Shown: piece by piece, positions 51,851 through 60,453 of the stretch
Layout: each line of letters starts with the position of its first letter
Numbering within the stretch: position 1 is the first letter of the stretch
Assembly (NCBI GenBank): GCA_963726085.1
Contig: CAVSAR010000002.1
Span: 372,001 to 436,000, forward strand
Length of the DNA stretch: 64,000 nucleotides
Origin: ZC4RG30 sp963726085
GTDB taxonomy: Bacteria; Pseudomonadota; Gammaproteobacteria; Steroidobacterales; Steroidobacteraceae
Reading direction: 5' to 3'
Notes under the pieces: model-generated
Told to the model about the DNA's origin: nothing
Seen by the model: the letters and a program-made list of their open reading frames with translations, nothing else
The model's database searches: none
Translations under genes and position numbers: made by a program

Positions 51851-52347
51851 AGGTCACGGCAGTGGTGGCCGCGTCGGATAACGACGTGATCGGCAGCAAT
51901 AACGCGCTGCCCTGGCACCTGCCGGCGGACCTGGCGCATTTCAAGCGCATCACCATGGGCAAGCCGGTGCTGATGGGCCGGCGTACCTATGAGTCGATCG
52001 GCAAGCCCCTGCCGGGGCGACTCAACCTGGTGCTGACCCGCAGTGCAGTCGAATGGCCCGGTGTGGCGCGCGTGGCATCGTTAGACGAGGCGCGCAAGCG
52101 CGCCGCACCTGCCGATGAGCTGATGGTCATCGGCGGGGCCGAGGTCTTCAGCATGGCCATGGCGCAGCTGGATGTGATCCAGATGACGCGCGTGCATTGC
52201 ACGGTTGTGGGGGACACGTTCATGCCCCCGTTGCAGCCGGATCAATGGCGCGAAGTGTCGCGTGAATACCGCGCGGCAGACGCCAAGAACCCCTACGCGA
52301 TGAGTTTTATCGAACTGCAGCGGATAACGGCGGCAGCCGCTGGCTGA
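51847..52347 (+). CDS. folA: Dihydrofolate reductase
   Basis: This 166-residue enzyme reduces dihydrofolate with NADPH. Motifs: VVAASDNDVIGSNNALPWHLPADLAHFK, GKPVLMGRRTYESIG and the NADPH loop VIGGAEVFSMA. The ATG overlaps the SET stop (ATGA). The 3' end overlaps the convergent kmo gene by 41 bases, so the two tails share coding DNA. Confidence 0.96.
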   Translation: MKVTAVVAASDNDVIGSNNALPWHLPADLAHFKRITMGKPVLMGRRTYESIGKPLPGRLNLVLTRSAVEWPGVARVASLDEARKRAAPADELMVIGGAEVFSMAMAQLDVIQMTRVHCTVVGDTFMPPLQPDQWREVSREYRAADAKNPYAMSFIELQRITAAAAG

Positions 52348-53638
52348 TCAGCCCGGCGGCGACCTGCGGGCCTGGATCGGCGGGCGTCGCGGTCAGTTCA
52401 TCCAGGATCCCCTGCTGCACCTGGCCACGCGCCAGGGCCACCGAATAGGGGATTTCGTCGTGGAACATCACCATCGCGTACCGCCGTATGAACCGATCCG
52501 GGTGGTCGCGTTCCAGCGTCATGGCCAGTGCCTGTTGCCTGCGGAAGTGCTGGTCACGCACCGTCTCGCGCATTTCGGCATAGTTCTCCAGCGCCATGGT
52601 GGCAATGGCCGCGCAGTCGGCGCGCCGCTGCGCAGCGAACCGCGCAAACGCATCGGCCGGGTGGCTCGCGAGAAGGGCATCGAGGATGCGGCAGTCCTCG
52701 AAGGCACAGTTCATGCCCTGGCCATGAAACGGCACGATGGCATGGGCCGCATCGCCGACCAGCAGCAGCCGTTCTGCATCGTGCCATTGCGGACAATGAA
52801 TTGTGCCGAGCAGCCCCTGCGGATGCGCCTCGAACTGCTGTGCCAGATCCGGAATCAGGTCCAGTGCGTCGGGAAACTCCTGGGCAAAGAAGTCGCGCGC
52901 CTTGCGCCCCGTGTCCAGCCGCTCGAACCCGTGCGGGCCCGCGCGTGGCAGGAACAGCGTGGCGGTGAAGGTGCCATCGGCATTGGGCAGCGCAATGAGC
53001 ATGAATCCGCCGCGCGGCCAGATGTGCAGGGCATCCATGGCCAGCGGCGGGCGGCCGTTGTGCAGCGGCAGCGTCAGTTCCTTGTAGTCGTGGCCAAGCC
53101 GGTCCTCGTCAACCACGAAGCCCAGTTGCTTGGCCAGTGATTGGCGCACCGTGGAGCCGGCGCCGTCGGCGCCGATGATCCGCTGGCCATCGTCGTGGTA
53201 TTCGCGATTGCTGTTGGTGTCGCGCAGCTGCAGCCTGCCGCTGCCCGCGTATGCCAGGCACTGCTGGTTGAAATGCATCGTCACGCCGGGCTGGGCGCGA
53301 GCCGCCTCGATCAGGCAGCCGGTGAGGGCGGCACGTGACACCGAATAGATCATTTCCTGCGGCCGCTGGCCGTAGGCCAGGAACTGCGGGGTGCCGCCGT
53401 CGTGCAGGCTGCGACCGCGCATGGGTACCAGCAGCGGGGTGACCCGGTCCATCACGCCGGCTTCACGCAGGGCGCGAATGCCGCGCGCGGCAAGGGCCAG
53501 GTTGATCGAGCGGCCGGCGCCGTCGGGTTGCAGTGCCGGGTCGGGCCGTCGCTCGAAGAGCGTGACCGGCTGGCCGCGACGCGCCAGCAGCAGCGCCAGC
53601 AGGCATCCGGCCGGGCCTGCGCCGACGATGGTGATCAT
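52307..53638 (-). CDS. kmo: Kynurenine 3-monooxygenase
   Basis: This 443-residue FAD monooxygenase hydroxylates kynurenine to 3-hydroxykynurenine with NADPH and O2. It has the FAD motif IVGAGPAGCLLALLLARRG, GRSINLALAARGIRALRE, and VPFHGQGMNCAFEDC near residues 295-315. Its start overlaps the kynU stop by 4 bases. It ends inside folA. Within the leftward operon it acts between formamidase and kynureninase. Confidence 0.93.
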   Translation of the reverse strand: MITIVGAGPAGCLLALLLARRGQPVTLFERRPDPALQPDGAGRSINLALAARGIRALREAGVMDRVTPLLVPMRGRSLHDGGTPQFLAYGQRPQEMIYSVSRAALTGCLIEAARAQPGVTMHFNQQCLAYAGSGRLQLRDTNSNREYHDDGQRIIGADGAGSTVRQSLAKQLGFVVDEDRLGHDYKELTLPLHNGRPPLAMDALHIWPRGGFMLIALPNADGTFTATLFLPRAGPHGFERLDTGRKARDFFAQEFPDALDLIPDLAQQFEAHPQGLLGTIHCPQWHDAERLLLVGDAAHAIVPFHGQGMNCAFEDCRILDALLASHPADAFARFAAQRRADCAAIATMALENYAEMRETVRDQHFRRQQALAMTLERDHPDRFIRRYAMVMFHDEIPYSVALARGQVQQGILDELTATPADPGPQVAAGLISQRLPPLSAAVR

Positions 53639-54939
53639 GCGGATCGCAGCAATGCCTGTTCAAGCAGGGCTACGAAGGCGGCGACATCCGCGAACGAGTT
53701 GTACAGCGGTGCCGGTGCCACGCGCAGGATGTCTGGCTCGCGCCAGTCAGCCACCACGCCCAGTTGCGTAAGGCGTTCGAAGACCTGCAGACCTGCATCG
53801 CGGGCAGGGTCAGTGCCCTGGCGAATGCGCATCGAAAGCTGGCAGCCATGGCGCGCCTCTTCGGCGGGCGTGACCAGCACCACCATCGTGCCCAGCCGCG
53901 CAGCAAGTTCGGCGCGCAGCATCGCGTGCATGGCCAGGGACTTGGTGCGCAGTGCCGCCATGCCTGCGGCATCGAACAATTGCAGTGACGCCAGTAGTGG
54001 CGCGGTGGAGAGTATGGGCGGATTGCTGACCTGCCAGCCGGCCGCCCCGCTGGCGGGGGTGAAGGTGGGCCCCATGAGAAAGCGCGTGGCCGGGTCATGT
54101 CCCCACCAGCCGGCAAGTCCGGGCAGTTCGCTGCGCTTGTGGCGCGAATGCACGAAGGCGCCACCGATGGCGCCGGGGCCCGCGTTGAGGTACTTGTAGC
54201 TGCACCAGACGGCGAAATCCACCTGCGCTTCGTGCAGGTGCAGTGGCAGGTTGCCTATCGAGTGGCCCAGGTCAAAGCCGCAGCGCGCGCCCGCGCGCCG
54301 CGCGGCGTTGGCCACTCGTGCGACATCGAAAGCCTGGCCAGTCAGGTACTGCACGCCGGGCCACAGCACCAGCGCCACGCTGTCGCCGTGCCGGCTCAAC
54401 AGTGCCTCCAGTTGTGACTCCTCGATGGTGTCGGCGCCGGCGTGCGGCGCCAGCTCGAGCAGTGCCTCGGACGGATCGAATCCATGCCAGGCGATCTGGC
54501 TGGCCACCGCATGCCGATCCGACGGAAACGCCCCGGCCTCGATGACGATGCGATGGCGCTGGGGCGTGGGGCGGTAGAAGCTGGCCATCAGCAGGTGCAG
54601 GTTCACCGACAGCGAGTTCATCGCCACCACTTCGCCCGGCGATGAGCCAGTCAGGCGGGCCAGCCCGTCCTGCAGCTGCTCTGCATAGGTGATCCACGGT
54701 CGTCGTCCGGCATGGTGGCCAAGCACGGCCAGCCGGTCCCAGTCGTCCAGCTCTTCGTTCACCAGCGTGCGGGCGCCATCCGGGGCCAGTCCCAGGGAGT
54801 GCCCGCACAGGTAGATCAGCGGGTGGCCATCGGCACCGTGCGGCAGCGTAAAGGCGTCACGGAACGAACGCAGCGGATCGGCCGCGTCCAGCACGCGGGC
54901 TTTTTCGTGCAACTGCGCCTGGGGCTGTGCGGAACTCAT
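53635..54939 (-). CDS. kynU: Kynureninase
   Basis: This 434-residue PLP enzyme cleaves (3-hydroxy)kynurenine to (3-hydroxy)anthranilate and alanine. Markers: LIYLCGHSLGLAPDGA, MNSLSVNLHLLMASFYRPT, and the PLP lysine in WCSYKYLNAGPGAIGG. The ATG at 54939 follows the cyclase gene with a 4-base overlap (54936-54939). A longer frame to 55071 is a shadow of that gene. Confidence 0.95.
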   Translation of the reverse strand: MSSAQPQAQLHEKARVLDAADPLRSFRDAFTLPHGADGHPLIYLCGHSLGLAPDGARTLVNEELDDWDRLAVLGHHAGRRPWITYAEQLQDGLARLTGSSPGEVVAMNSLSVNLHLLMASFYRPTPQRHRIVIEAGAFPSDRHAVASQIAWHGFDPSEALLELAPHAGADTIEESQLEALLSRHGDSVALVLWPGVQYLTGQAFDVARVANAARRAGARCGFDLGHSIGNLPLHLHEAQVDFAVWCSYKYLNAGPGAIGGAFVHSRHKRSELPGLAGWWGHDPATRFLMGPTFTPASGAAGWQVSNPPILSTAPLLASLQLFDAAGMAALRTKSLAMHAMLRAELAARLGTMVVLVTPAEEARHGCQLSMRIRQGTDPARDAGLQVFERLTQLGVVADWREPDILRVAPAPLYNSFADVAAFVALLEQALLRSA

Positions 54940-55739
54940 GCGATCACCAGTGGCAGGTGGATGGGGCGGCTGGGTACGGCATCGCCGGTGAACGCCGCCA
55001 GCTGCAGCTGCAGCGCGCAGGGGCCGTCGGCAACCCGAGCAGGAAACTGCGCCAACTCGGTGATGGTGCACTGGGGGCGCGTGGCCAGTCGCGCATCGGT
55101 GGCGCCGGCGGGCAGGCCAAAGAAAATCCGGTGCGCAGTCAGCTTGCCCTGGTCACTGCTGCGATCCACGGACGGCAGGTCCACCACCAGGTGTTCGATG
55201 CCGCGTTGTACCAGTTCGTTGGCGGCCTGGCGCGTGAGGTAGGCAGGATTGGCCTGCGTGGAGCTGGCCTGGCCGGCAGGAGAGCCGGCGGTTCGCAGCA
55301 GCACGGCGCGTGGTGCAATGGGCAATGTCGCCGGCCAGTGTTTGAGCAGCGCCGCGCGGGTGACCAGGCGATCCCCAGCCTGCGGCGGCGGCAGGCTGTC
55401 TTCGCTGGTGTCCGCGGCGCTGACCAGCTCCAGGGTCAGCAGCAGTGCAGGCATGGGTCCAATGGGCACGAAGTCGTGCAGTGGGCGAAAGCCGGTGGTC
55501 AGGTGACCCACCCCCTCGGTGTGGGTGCCATTGCAGTGCGGAATCAGCGTGATGCTGCTGCAGTTGCAACTGGCTCCTTGCGCCACATCCCCTTCGAAGC
55601 TGCCGATGCGAAACGGCGTGCTGCTGGCCGGGGGCGCGCCAAAGTGCTGTGGCTGTACGCCATTGAAATCCAGCTCCAGGGCCAACGAAGTCGCGGCGGC
55701 GAAGTTCACCGCGCTGGCTGCAATACTCGTGGCTGGCAC
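54936..55739 (-). CDS. Cyclase-family protein, probable kynurenine formamidase
   Basis: This 267-residue protein of the cyclase/KynB superfamily carries the metal-site motif CNGTHTEGVGH (a variant of HxGTHxDxPxH), then PSVDRSSDQG and HRIFFG. By position between kynU and the dioxygenase it should hydrolyse N-formylkynurenine to kynurenine. It is of the longer, NGTHTE subtype rather than canonical KynB (about 210 residues), so the assignment rests on context. The start is a GTG; the dioxygenase stop lies 7 bases upstream. Confidence 0.8.
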   Translation of the reverse strand: MPATSIAASAVNFAAATSLALELDFNGVQPQHFGAPPASSTPFRIGSFEGDVAQGASCNCSSITLIPHCNGTHTEGVGHLTTGFRPLHDFVPIGPMPALLLTLELVSAADTSEDSLPPPQAGDRLVTRAALLKHWPATLPIAPRAVLLRTAGSPAGQASSTQANPAYLTRQAANELVQRGIEHLVVDLPSVDRSSDQGKLTAHRIFFGLPAGATDARLATRPQCTITELAQFPARVADGPCALQLQLAAFTGDAVPSRPIHLPLVIA

Positions 55740-55746
55740 GTTGCGA

Positions 55747-56274
55747 TCAGGTCCTGGTCCGGCGACTCTCGGGTACTGGCGCCACCTGGCCGCAGTGACC
55801 GCAGGTGCGGTGCGCCGGGTTGTCGTAGAAGCGGTCGAACACCGGCGCAAACTGCGACTCGATGTCGGTCAGCTCGAAGAATTCCTCATACAGCTTGTGG
55901 CTGCAATGCTCGCAATACCATTGCAGGCCGTCCTGTTCCCCGGGACGACGGCGCCGCTCGATGACCACCCCCACAGTATTGGCCTGGCGCTGCGGGGAGT
56001 GCGGCAGGTTGGCCGGCAACAGGAAGATCTCTCCCTCGCGGATCGGTACATCCACGACCCGGCCCTCCTGCACGGTCCTGAGGACCATGTTGCCCTCCAG
56101 CTGGTAGAAGAATTCCTCGCCCGGATCGACGTGAAAATCGCTGCGCACATTGGGGCCGCCGACCACCATGATGATGAAGTCGCCATCCGGATACACCCGG
56201 CGATTGCCCACCGGGGGTTTGAGCAGGTGGCGGTGTGATTCGATCCACTGTTTGAAGTCAAAAGGCTGGAGCAT
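55747..56274 (-). CDS. nbaC: 3-hydroxyanthranilate 3,4-dioxygenase
   Basis: This 175-residue cupin-type Fe(II) enzyme opens 3-hydroxyanthranilate to the precursor of quinolinate, feeding NAD synthesis. It has NVRSDFHVDPGEEFFYQLEGNM (catalytic Fe ligands His and Glu), PANLPHSPQR, and a C-terminal rubredoxin-like metal knuckle (CEHC and CGHC) typical of bacterial members. It is the first gene of the leftward kyn operon and is divergent from a lipoprotein gene with overlapping -10 boxes. Confidence 0.95.
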   Translation of the reverse strand: MLQPFDFKQWIESHRHLLKPPVGNRRVYPDGDFIIMVVGGPNVRSDFHVDPGEEFFYQLEGNMVLRTVQEGRVVDVPIREGEIFLLPANLPHSPQRQANTVGVVIERRRRPGEQDGLQWYCEHCSHKLYEEFFELTDIESQFAPVFDRFYDNPAHRTCGHCGQVAPVPESRRTRT

Positions 56275-56283
56275 CGTGCGGTC

Positions 56284-56289
56284 ATTGTA
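56284..56289 (-). promoter_or_regulatory. -10-like box TACAAT for the kynurenine operon
   Basis: On the minus strand TACAAT ends 9 bases before the dioxygenase ATG. It overlaps by two bases a plus-strand -10-like box for the divergent lipoprotein gene. Confidence 0.42.
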
Positions 56290-56293
56290 GAAT
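56288..56293 (+). promoter_or_regulatory. -10-like box TAGAAT for the divergent lipoprotein gene
   Basis: TAGAAT ends 7 bases before the ATG at 56301 and covers a possible earlier ATG at 56292. This favours the start at 56301 and a leaderless message. Confidence 0.42.
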
Positions 56294-56300
56294 GAAGCCC

Positions 56301-56760
56301 ATGTACCGCAATTGCCGTGGCGCGTTCCTGCTGCTGGCCCTGAGCCTGGGGACGGTTTCCGGCTGTGCCACGGTCAAGTCCTGGTGGCCGTGGCAGGCAG
56401 CCGCGCCCGCCGCGCCGCAGCCGGTCCGGGAGCTCAACGTCAATGCCCCGGCCGACATGGCCGATGCCCGTGGTCCTGCAGTATTGGGAGCGAAATACGC
56501 TGGTCCTGGACCTGCAGCAGGTGCCGCCCACCGGGCAGATCACGCTCACCCGCGATGGCGAGAAGCCCTGGCCGGTGCGCATCGCCTTCCGGATGTCGCC
56601 CTCGCGGTTCGAGACCCTGCAGGTGCGGGGCGCACAGCGCGTAGTGCTGCCACTGTCCACCGGCGATGGCGGGATCGTCCAGGCCGAGCTGCCGCCTTCG
56701 GCCTACGACAAGGACACCACCGCGCTGCAGGTCAGCTGGGGTACGCGCGCTTCCTTCTAG
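56301..56760 (+). CDS. Small lipoprotein, frame-disrupted
   Basis: The first frame encodes a lipoprotein signal (FLLLALSLGTVSGCATVKSW, lipidated Cys) and linker up to NVNAPADMA. The frame then shifts near 56460-56470 to one reading MPVVLQYWERNTLVLDLQQV to WGTRASF at 56760. Both halves look coding, giving about 153 residues. Start at ATG 56301, supported by the -10-like box. The family is not recognised (a beta-rich periplasmic domain). A single indel error would explain the break. Confidence 0.6.
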
Positions 56761-56766
56761 TGGTCC

Positions 56767-58908
56767 CTAGCGCCACTGCCACTGCGCGCCGACGGTGATG
56801 GCACGATCCGGCCCCGCCTCGTAAAAGCGGTTATTGCCCTCGTTGACGATCACCGAACCGACGTAGTTGCGATTGAGTATGTTCTCGAGCCGCGCGAATC
56901 CGCGCAGCTCGCCCCCGGAGATCTTCCAGTTGCGACCGACCTCGGCGTGCAGCAATCCGTAGCCGGGTGCGGCAACCGTGCCGGTTTCATTGGCGTTGAG
57001 TGCACTGATTCCCACGAACTCCAGCGCGTTGGACCAGGCCCCCGGCGTCCACTCCAGTTTCATCTGGCCTTCGTGCTCGGCCACGCCGGGAATGCGCGCA
57101 CCGGCCGGAACCGTCACGTTGGGCACGGTGCAGCCGGGAACCACGCAGATCAGATAGGCGCTGCGATAGGTGGCATCCAGGTACGTGTAGGCCATCTCCA
57201 GCCGCAGGTCGTGTCCCATCGGGATGCGCGCGCCGCCCTCGAAGCCCTGGCGGCGCGCGGCCGCGATGTTGCGATAGCTGCTGCGGCCACCGGTATTGCG
57301 CGCCACGGCCAGTTCGTTGTCGGTATCGGCGCGGAACAGCGCGGTGTCCACTTCGACGCCGCCATCGGAGCGCCACTTGGCGCCAAGCTCGTAGTTCTTG
57401 CTGACCGCCGGCTCAAGGTAGAACGCCAGGCCCGGCTTGCCATCGGCCCGATAGGCCAACTCGTTGAAGGTGGGGGTCTCGAAACCCTTGCCCACGGAGG
57501 CATAAAGACGCAGCGGCAGGTTGGGGCGGAACATGATGCCGGCCACGGGAGTGGAATTGCTGTACTGCGTGCTGCCGCTGTCATCGGGATTGCTGCCCAC
57601 GATGTAGTGGTCCACCGAGTCGAATTGCACCTGGCTGTGCCGCAGCCCCGCCAGCACTGACCAGCGGTCGGCCAACTGCCACCACACCTGGGCGAACTCG
57701 TCGACGTTCTGCACCTGATTGTCTTCATCGCGTCGCAGCCGGCCCTGCACCCCCAGCGTGGTGCCGACGAAGTTCTCATAGCCCAGCCGGTGCTGTTGCT
57801 GCAGGTCGGTGTTGGCGCCCACGGTCAGTTCGATGGGCCGCGCGGCCAGCAGGCCCTGCCAGGACCAGCGCACGTCGCCGCCGTAATAGTCGCCGCTGAG
57901 GTCCACCACGCCGCCGGAGTTGAGCGGGTTGGCCTGGGTGGCCACGGGAATGGCCAGGAACTGCACCACGTCGCGGTTGCCGGCGTACCCCATCAGGTGC
58001 AGCGTCTGGGAATCACCCAATCGCTGCTCGAATACCAGTCCGCCCTGCAGCTGCTCCACGGACTTGCGGGTATTGAACTGGATCGCAGTGGGGGTTGCCC
58101 CATGCGGATCGGCATGCCACTCGGCCGTGGTCAGCCCCAGCGGATCCTGGGCTTCGGGCAGGTCCAGGTAATTGGCCACCAGGGACAGGGTGCGTCCCTC
58201 GCCCACGTCAATGCCGATGCGGGCATTTACCGAATCGCGTTCCGCGGCGCTGTGCTCGCGGCTGCCATCGGTCTTGAACTGCGAAGCGGCCAGGTTGTAG
58301 TTGAAGCTGCCCACCTGGCCCATGGTCTGCGCGCCGATGCTGCTGGTATCGAAGCTGCCGTAGGTGGCGCGCAGGCGCGTCGGGTCGCCATCGGCCCCAG
58401 GCTTGCTCCAGAACTGCACCACGCCGCCGGAGGAATTTCCGTACAGCGCCGAGAACGGGCCGCGCATGACCTGCATGGTATCGGCGCCCAGCATGTTGAC
58501 GTGCGACAGCTGTCCCTGGCCGTCGGGCATCGAGGCGGGGATGCCGTCGGCATACAAGCGCAGGCCACGCACGCCAAAGGTGGATCGCGCACCGAACCCG
58601 CGGATGGACAGCTGGGTGTCCTGGGCGTAGTTCTGCCGATCCAGGGCTATGACCCCGGGTACGCCGGCCAGCGCCTCGGTGACATTGACCAGCGGACGAT
58701 TGCTGTCCCCGTCCAGGCGCACGGTATTGACCGAGGCGGGTACGTCATCGTCCGCGACGCCGCGCAGCCGCGTGGCACTGACCACGATGGCCTCAAGCGG
58801 TGGGCCGGTGGCCGGCTCCGCGGCATTGGCGGCGCCAGCCAGCAGGGGCAACAGGGCAGGTGACAGCAGCAGGCCAACCCGGCAGGCGGGCGTGAACAAT
58901 GAACGCAT
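56767..58908 (-). CDS. TonB-dependent outer-membrane receptor
   Basis: This 713-residue protein has a signal peptide (cleavage near ANA-AE), a TonB-box-like EAIVVSATRLR, a plug domain (about 50-170, GVPGVIALDRQN, SIRGFGARSTFGVRG), and a 22-strand barrel ending in AITVGAQWQWR. It resembles siderophore/iron-complex receptors (PupA/FecA-type); the ligand is unknown. It follows the GIN-domain lipoprotein gene by 4 bases in the leftward direction. Confidence 0.9.
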   Translation of the reverse strand: MRSLFTPACRVGLLLSPALLPLLAGAANAAEPATGPPLEAIVVSATRLRGVADDDVPASVNTVRLDGDSNRPLVNVTEALAGVPGVIALDRQNYAQDTQLSIRGFGARSTFGVRGLRLYADGIPASMPDGQGQLSHVNMLGADTMQVMRGPFSALYGNSSGGVVQFWSKPGADGDPTRLRATYGSFDTSSIGAQTMGQVGSFNYNLAASQFKTDGSREHSAAERDSVNARIGIDVGEGRTLSLVANYLDLPEAQDPLGLTTAEWHADPHGATPTAIQFNTRKSVEQLQGGLVFEQRLGDSQTLHLMGYAGNRDVVQFLAIPVATQANPLNSGGVVDLSGDYYGGDVRWSWQGLLAARPIELTVGANTDLQQQHRLGYENFVGTTLGVQGRLRRDEDNQVQNVDEFAQVWWQLADRWSVLAGLRHSQVQFDSVDHYIVGSNPDDSGSTQYSNSTPVAGIMFRPNLPLRLYASVGKGFETPTFNELAYRADGKPGLAFYLEPAVSKNYELGAKWRSDGGVEVDTALFRADTDNELAVARNTGGRSSYRNIAAARRQGFEGGARIPMGHDLRLEMAYTYLDATYRSAYLICVVPGCTVPNVTVPAGARIPGVAEHEGQMKLEWTPGAWSNALEFVGISALNANETGTVAAPGYGLLHAEVGRNWKISGGELRGFARLENILNRNYVGSVIVNEGNNRFYEAGPDRAITVGAQWQWR

Positions 58909-58912
58909 TATT

Positions 58913-59593
58913 TTAGTGGTCCCTGTAGCGTGGGGAGATGCTCCCGACGCCATTGATCGCAGTGGTTACCTTGGACGGCTTGCCATAGTAGTTGATTGAA
59001 CCGACCCCGTTGACGGTGGCGACGAGCGAGCCGGTGGCGTTGACCTCGATGCTGCCGGCGCCGTTGACCGTCACGGTGGCGGAAACCGCTTCGAGGCGCG
59101 ACAGATCCAGACTGCCAGCACCATCCATGCTTACCGTCAGCGTGCCGACCCTGCCGTTGGCTTCGAGGCTCGATGCGCCGTCGATCGATACATCCAGGGC
59201 GTCGCCACTTATGCCACTGACCGTGATCTGCCCGGCACCGCTGACGTTCAGGCCGTGCAATTGCGGTACCGTCACTCGAACCTTGATCCTGCCGATGCTG
59301 GGCTTCCACACACTGCCGTGGGAGTCGAGGTCCAGCTCGTCGCCCGCCACGTGCGCGGTAAAGGCGGCCCGGGCATCCTGGCTCCCGATGATGCTCAGTG
59401 ACGGCGCGGGACCCACCAGAATGTCCAGCTGCGCGGCGCCATCCAGCCTGATGGCCTGGAACGCGCCAACCGGTCGATCTTCAGTCGTGACCGGGCCGGT
59501 ATCTGCCGCACCGCAGCCGGCAACGGCCAGCGTGGCAACGATCAATGCCAGCAACGCGCCGTTACGCCAGGGTGTGGTAGACGTTTTGTACAT
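58913..59593 (-). CDS. GIN domain (DUF2807) lipoprotein
   Basis: This 226-residue lipoprotein (lipobox VAGC) has a right-handed beta-helix GIN/DUF2807 domain with repeated turns (GAGQITVSGISGDALDVSIDG, GAGSLDLSRLEA, GAGSIEVNATG, GVGSINYYG). Such proteins sit in the envelope, function unknown. It overlaps the yebC 3' end by 32 bases and precedes the TonB receptor. Confidence 0.9.
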   Translation of the reverse strand: MYKTSTTPWRNGALLALIVATLAVAGCGAADTGPVTTEDRPVGAFQAIRLDGAAQLDILVGPAPSLSIIGSQDARAAFTAHVAGDELDLDSHGSVWKPSIGRIKVRVTVPQLHGLNVSGAGQITVSGISGDALDVSIDGASSLEANGRVGTLTVSMDGAGSLDLSRLEAVSATVTVNGAGSIEVNATGSLVATVNGVGSINYYGKPSKVTTAINGVGSISPRYRDH

Positions 59594-60284
59594 CTTCGTC
59601 TTGCTCCAGCTTGTCCAGCAGTGCCATGACTTCGGCGGCCTGGTCTTCGGGCAGGGTGGTGGGCGCGTTGCAGATATATTCATGCGCTGCGGAGACCACG
59701 GCAACTCCGCGCTGCTCCAGGGCGTGTTGCAGCTGCCCGAATTTCTCGAATTCGCAGCGCACCACCAGTTGCGGTTCGCCCTTCTCGCCGGTTCCCTCAC
59801 CCATTTCGTCCAGGCCGTGGTCGATCAGGTACAGCTCCAGGTCGTCCTGGTCCACCCCGTCGGGCGTAAGCCGAAATACGCCCATCTTGCGGAACATGAA
59901 ACTCACGCTGCCGCTGGTGGCCAGGTTGCCTTCGCCCTTGGTAAAGAGATTGCGCACATTGGCGACAGTTCGCGTCGGGTTGTCGGTCGCCGTTTCCACC
60001 AGCACCGCCACGCCGTGCGGGGCATAGCCCTCGTACAGCACCTCGGTGTAATTGGCCGCATCGCGGCCCAGGGCGCGCTTGATCGCCGCATCGACCTTGT
60101 CCTTGGGCATGTTGACCGCGCGGGCATTCTGGATGACGCGGCGCAGTGCCGGGTTGCTGGCCGGATCGCCGCCCCCGGATTTAACCGCGATGGTGATTTC
60201 CTTGCCGATCTTGGCGAACTGCTTCGCCATGCGGTTCCAGCGCGCGAACATGGTGTGCTTGCGGACTTCGAAAATACGGCCCAT
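59562..60284 (-). CDS. yebC: YebC/PmpR family regulatory protein
   Basis: This 240-residue protein has the three-domain YebC build: GRIFEVRKHTMFARW at the start, SGGGDPASNPALRRVIQNARAVNMPKDKVDAAIKRA, and GPHGVAVLVE-like YAPHGVAVLVETATDNPTRTVANVR. YebC proteins act on translation and as DNA-binding regulators. The ATG at 60284 has AGGGG upstream; a TATCAT box on this strand (60316-60321) may be its -10. Confidence 0.93.
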   Translation of the reverse strand: MGRIFEVRKHTMFARWNRMAKQFAKIGKEITIAVKSGGGDPASNPALRRVIQNARAVNMPKDKVDAAIKRALGRDAANYTEVLYEGYAPHGVAVLVETATDNPTRTVANVRNLFTKGEGNLATSGSVSFMFRKMGVFRLTPDGVDQDDLELYLIDHGLDEMGEGTGEKGEPQLVVRCEFEKFGQLQHALEQRGVAVVSAAHEYICNAPTTLPEDQAAEVMALLDKLEQDEDVQNVYHTLA

Positions 60285-60349
60285 GGACCCCTGCCAGCCG
60301 ACCAAAGAGGGGCAAATGATAAGTGAAAAGCTGCCCGGGGCATGAATTT

Positions 60350-60367
60350 CCAGCACTTTGGTGCTGG
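60350..60367 (+). promoter_or_regulatory. Hairpin in the fhs leader
   Basis: CCAGCAC-TTTG-GTGCTGG forms a perfect 7-bp stem with a 4-base loop about 90 bases before fhs, followed by a second stem at 60405-60421. Together they make the fhs leader structured. No known riboswitch consensus is satisfied. Confidence 0.3.
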
Positions 60368-60404
60368 CGTCGCCGGGGAGGTTTGGAGGATCATTCGCGG
60401 CCAC

Positions 60405-60421
60405 GCCCGCGGCAAGCGGGC
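60405..60421 (+). promoter_or_regulatory. Second hairpin in the fhs leader
   Basis: GCCCGC-GGCAA-GCGGGC forms a perfect 6-bp stem 33 bases before the fhs ATG. It may shield or pace ribosome entry. Confidence 0.28.
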
Positions 60422-60453
60422 ACCCCTTTACACAACGCCAAGGTCAAACGCCC

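Noticed and set aside
60340..60430. ZTP riboswitch before fhs
   Set aside because: CTGGCG and CCGGGGAG occur in order but are separated by a single base, leaving no room for the internal helix, and the outer helix and final CCGCCUGGGC element do not match.
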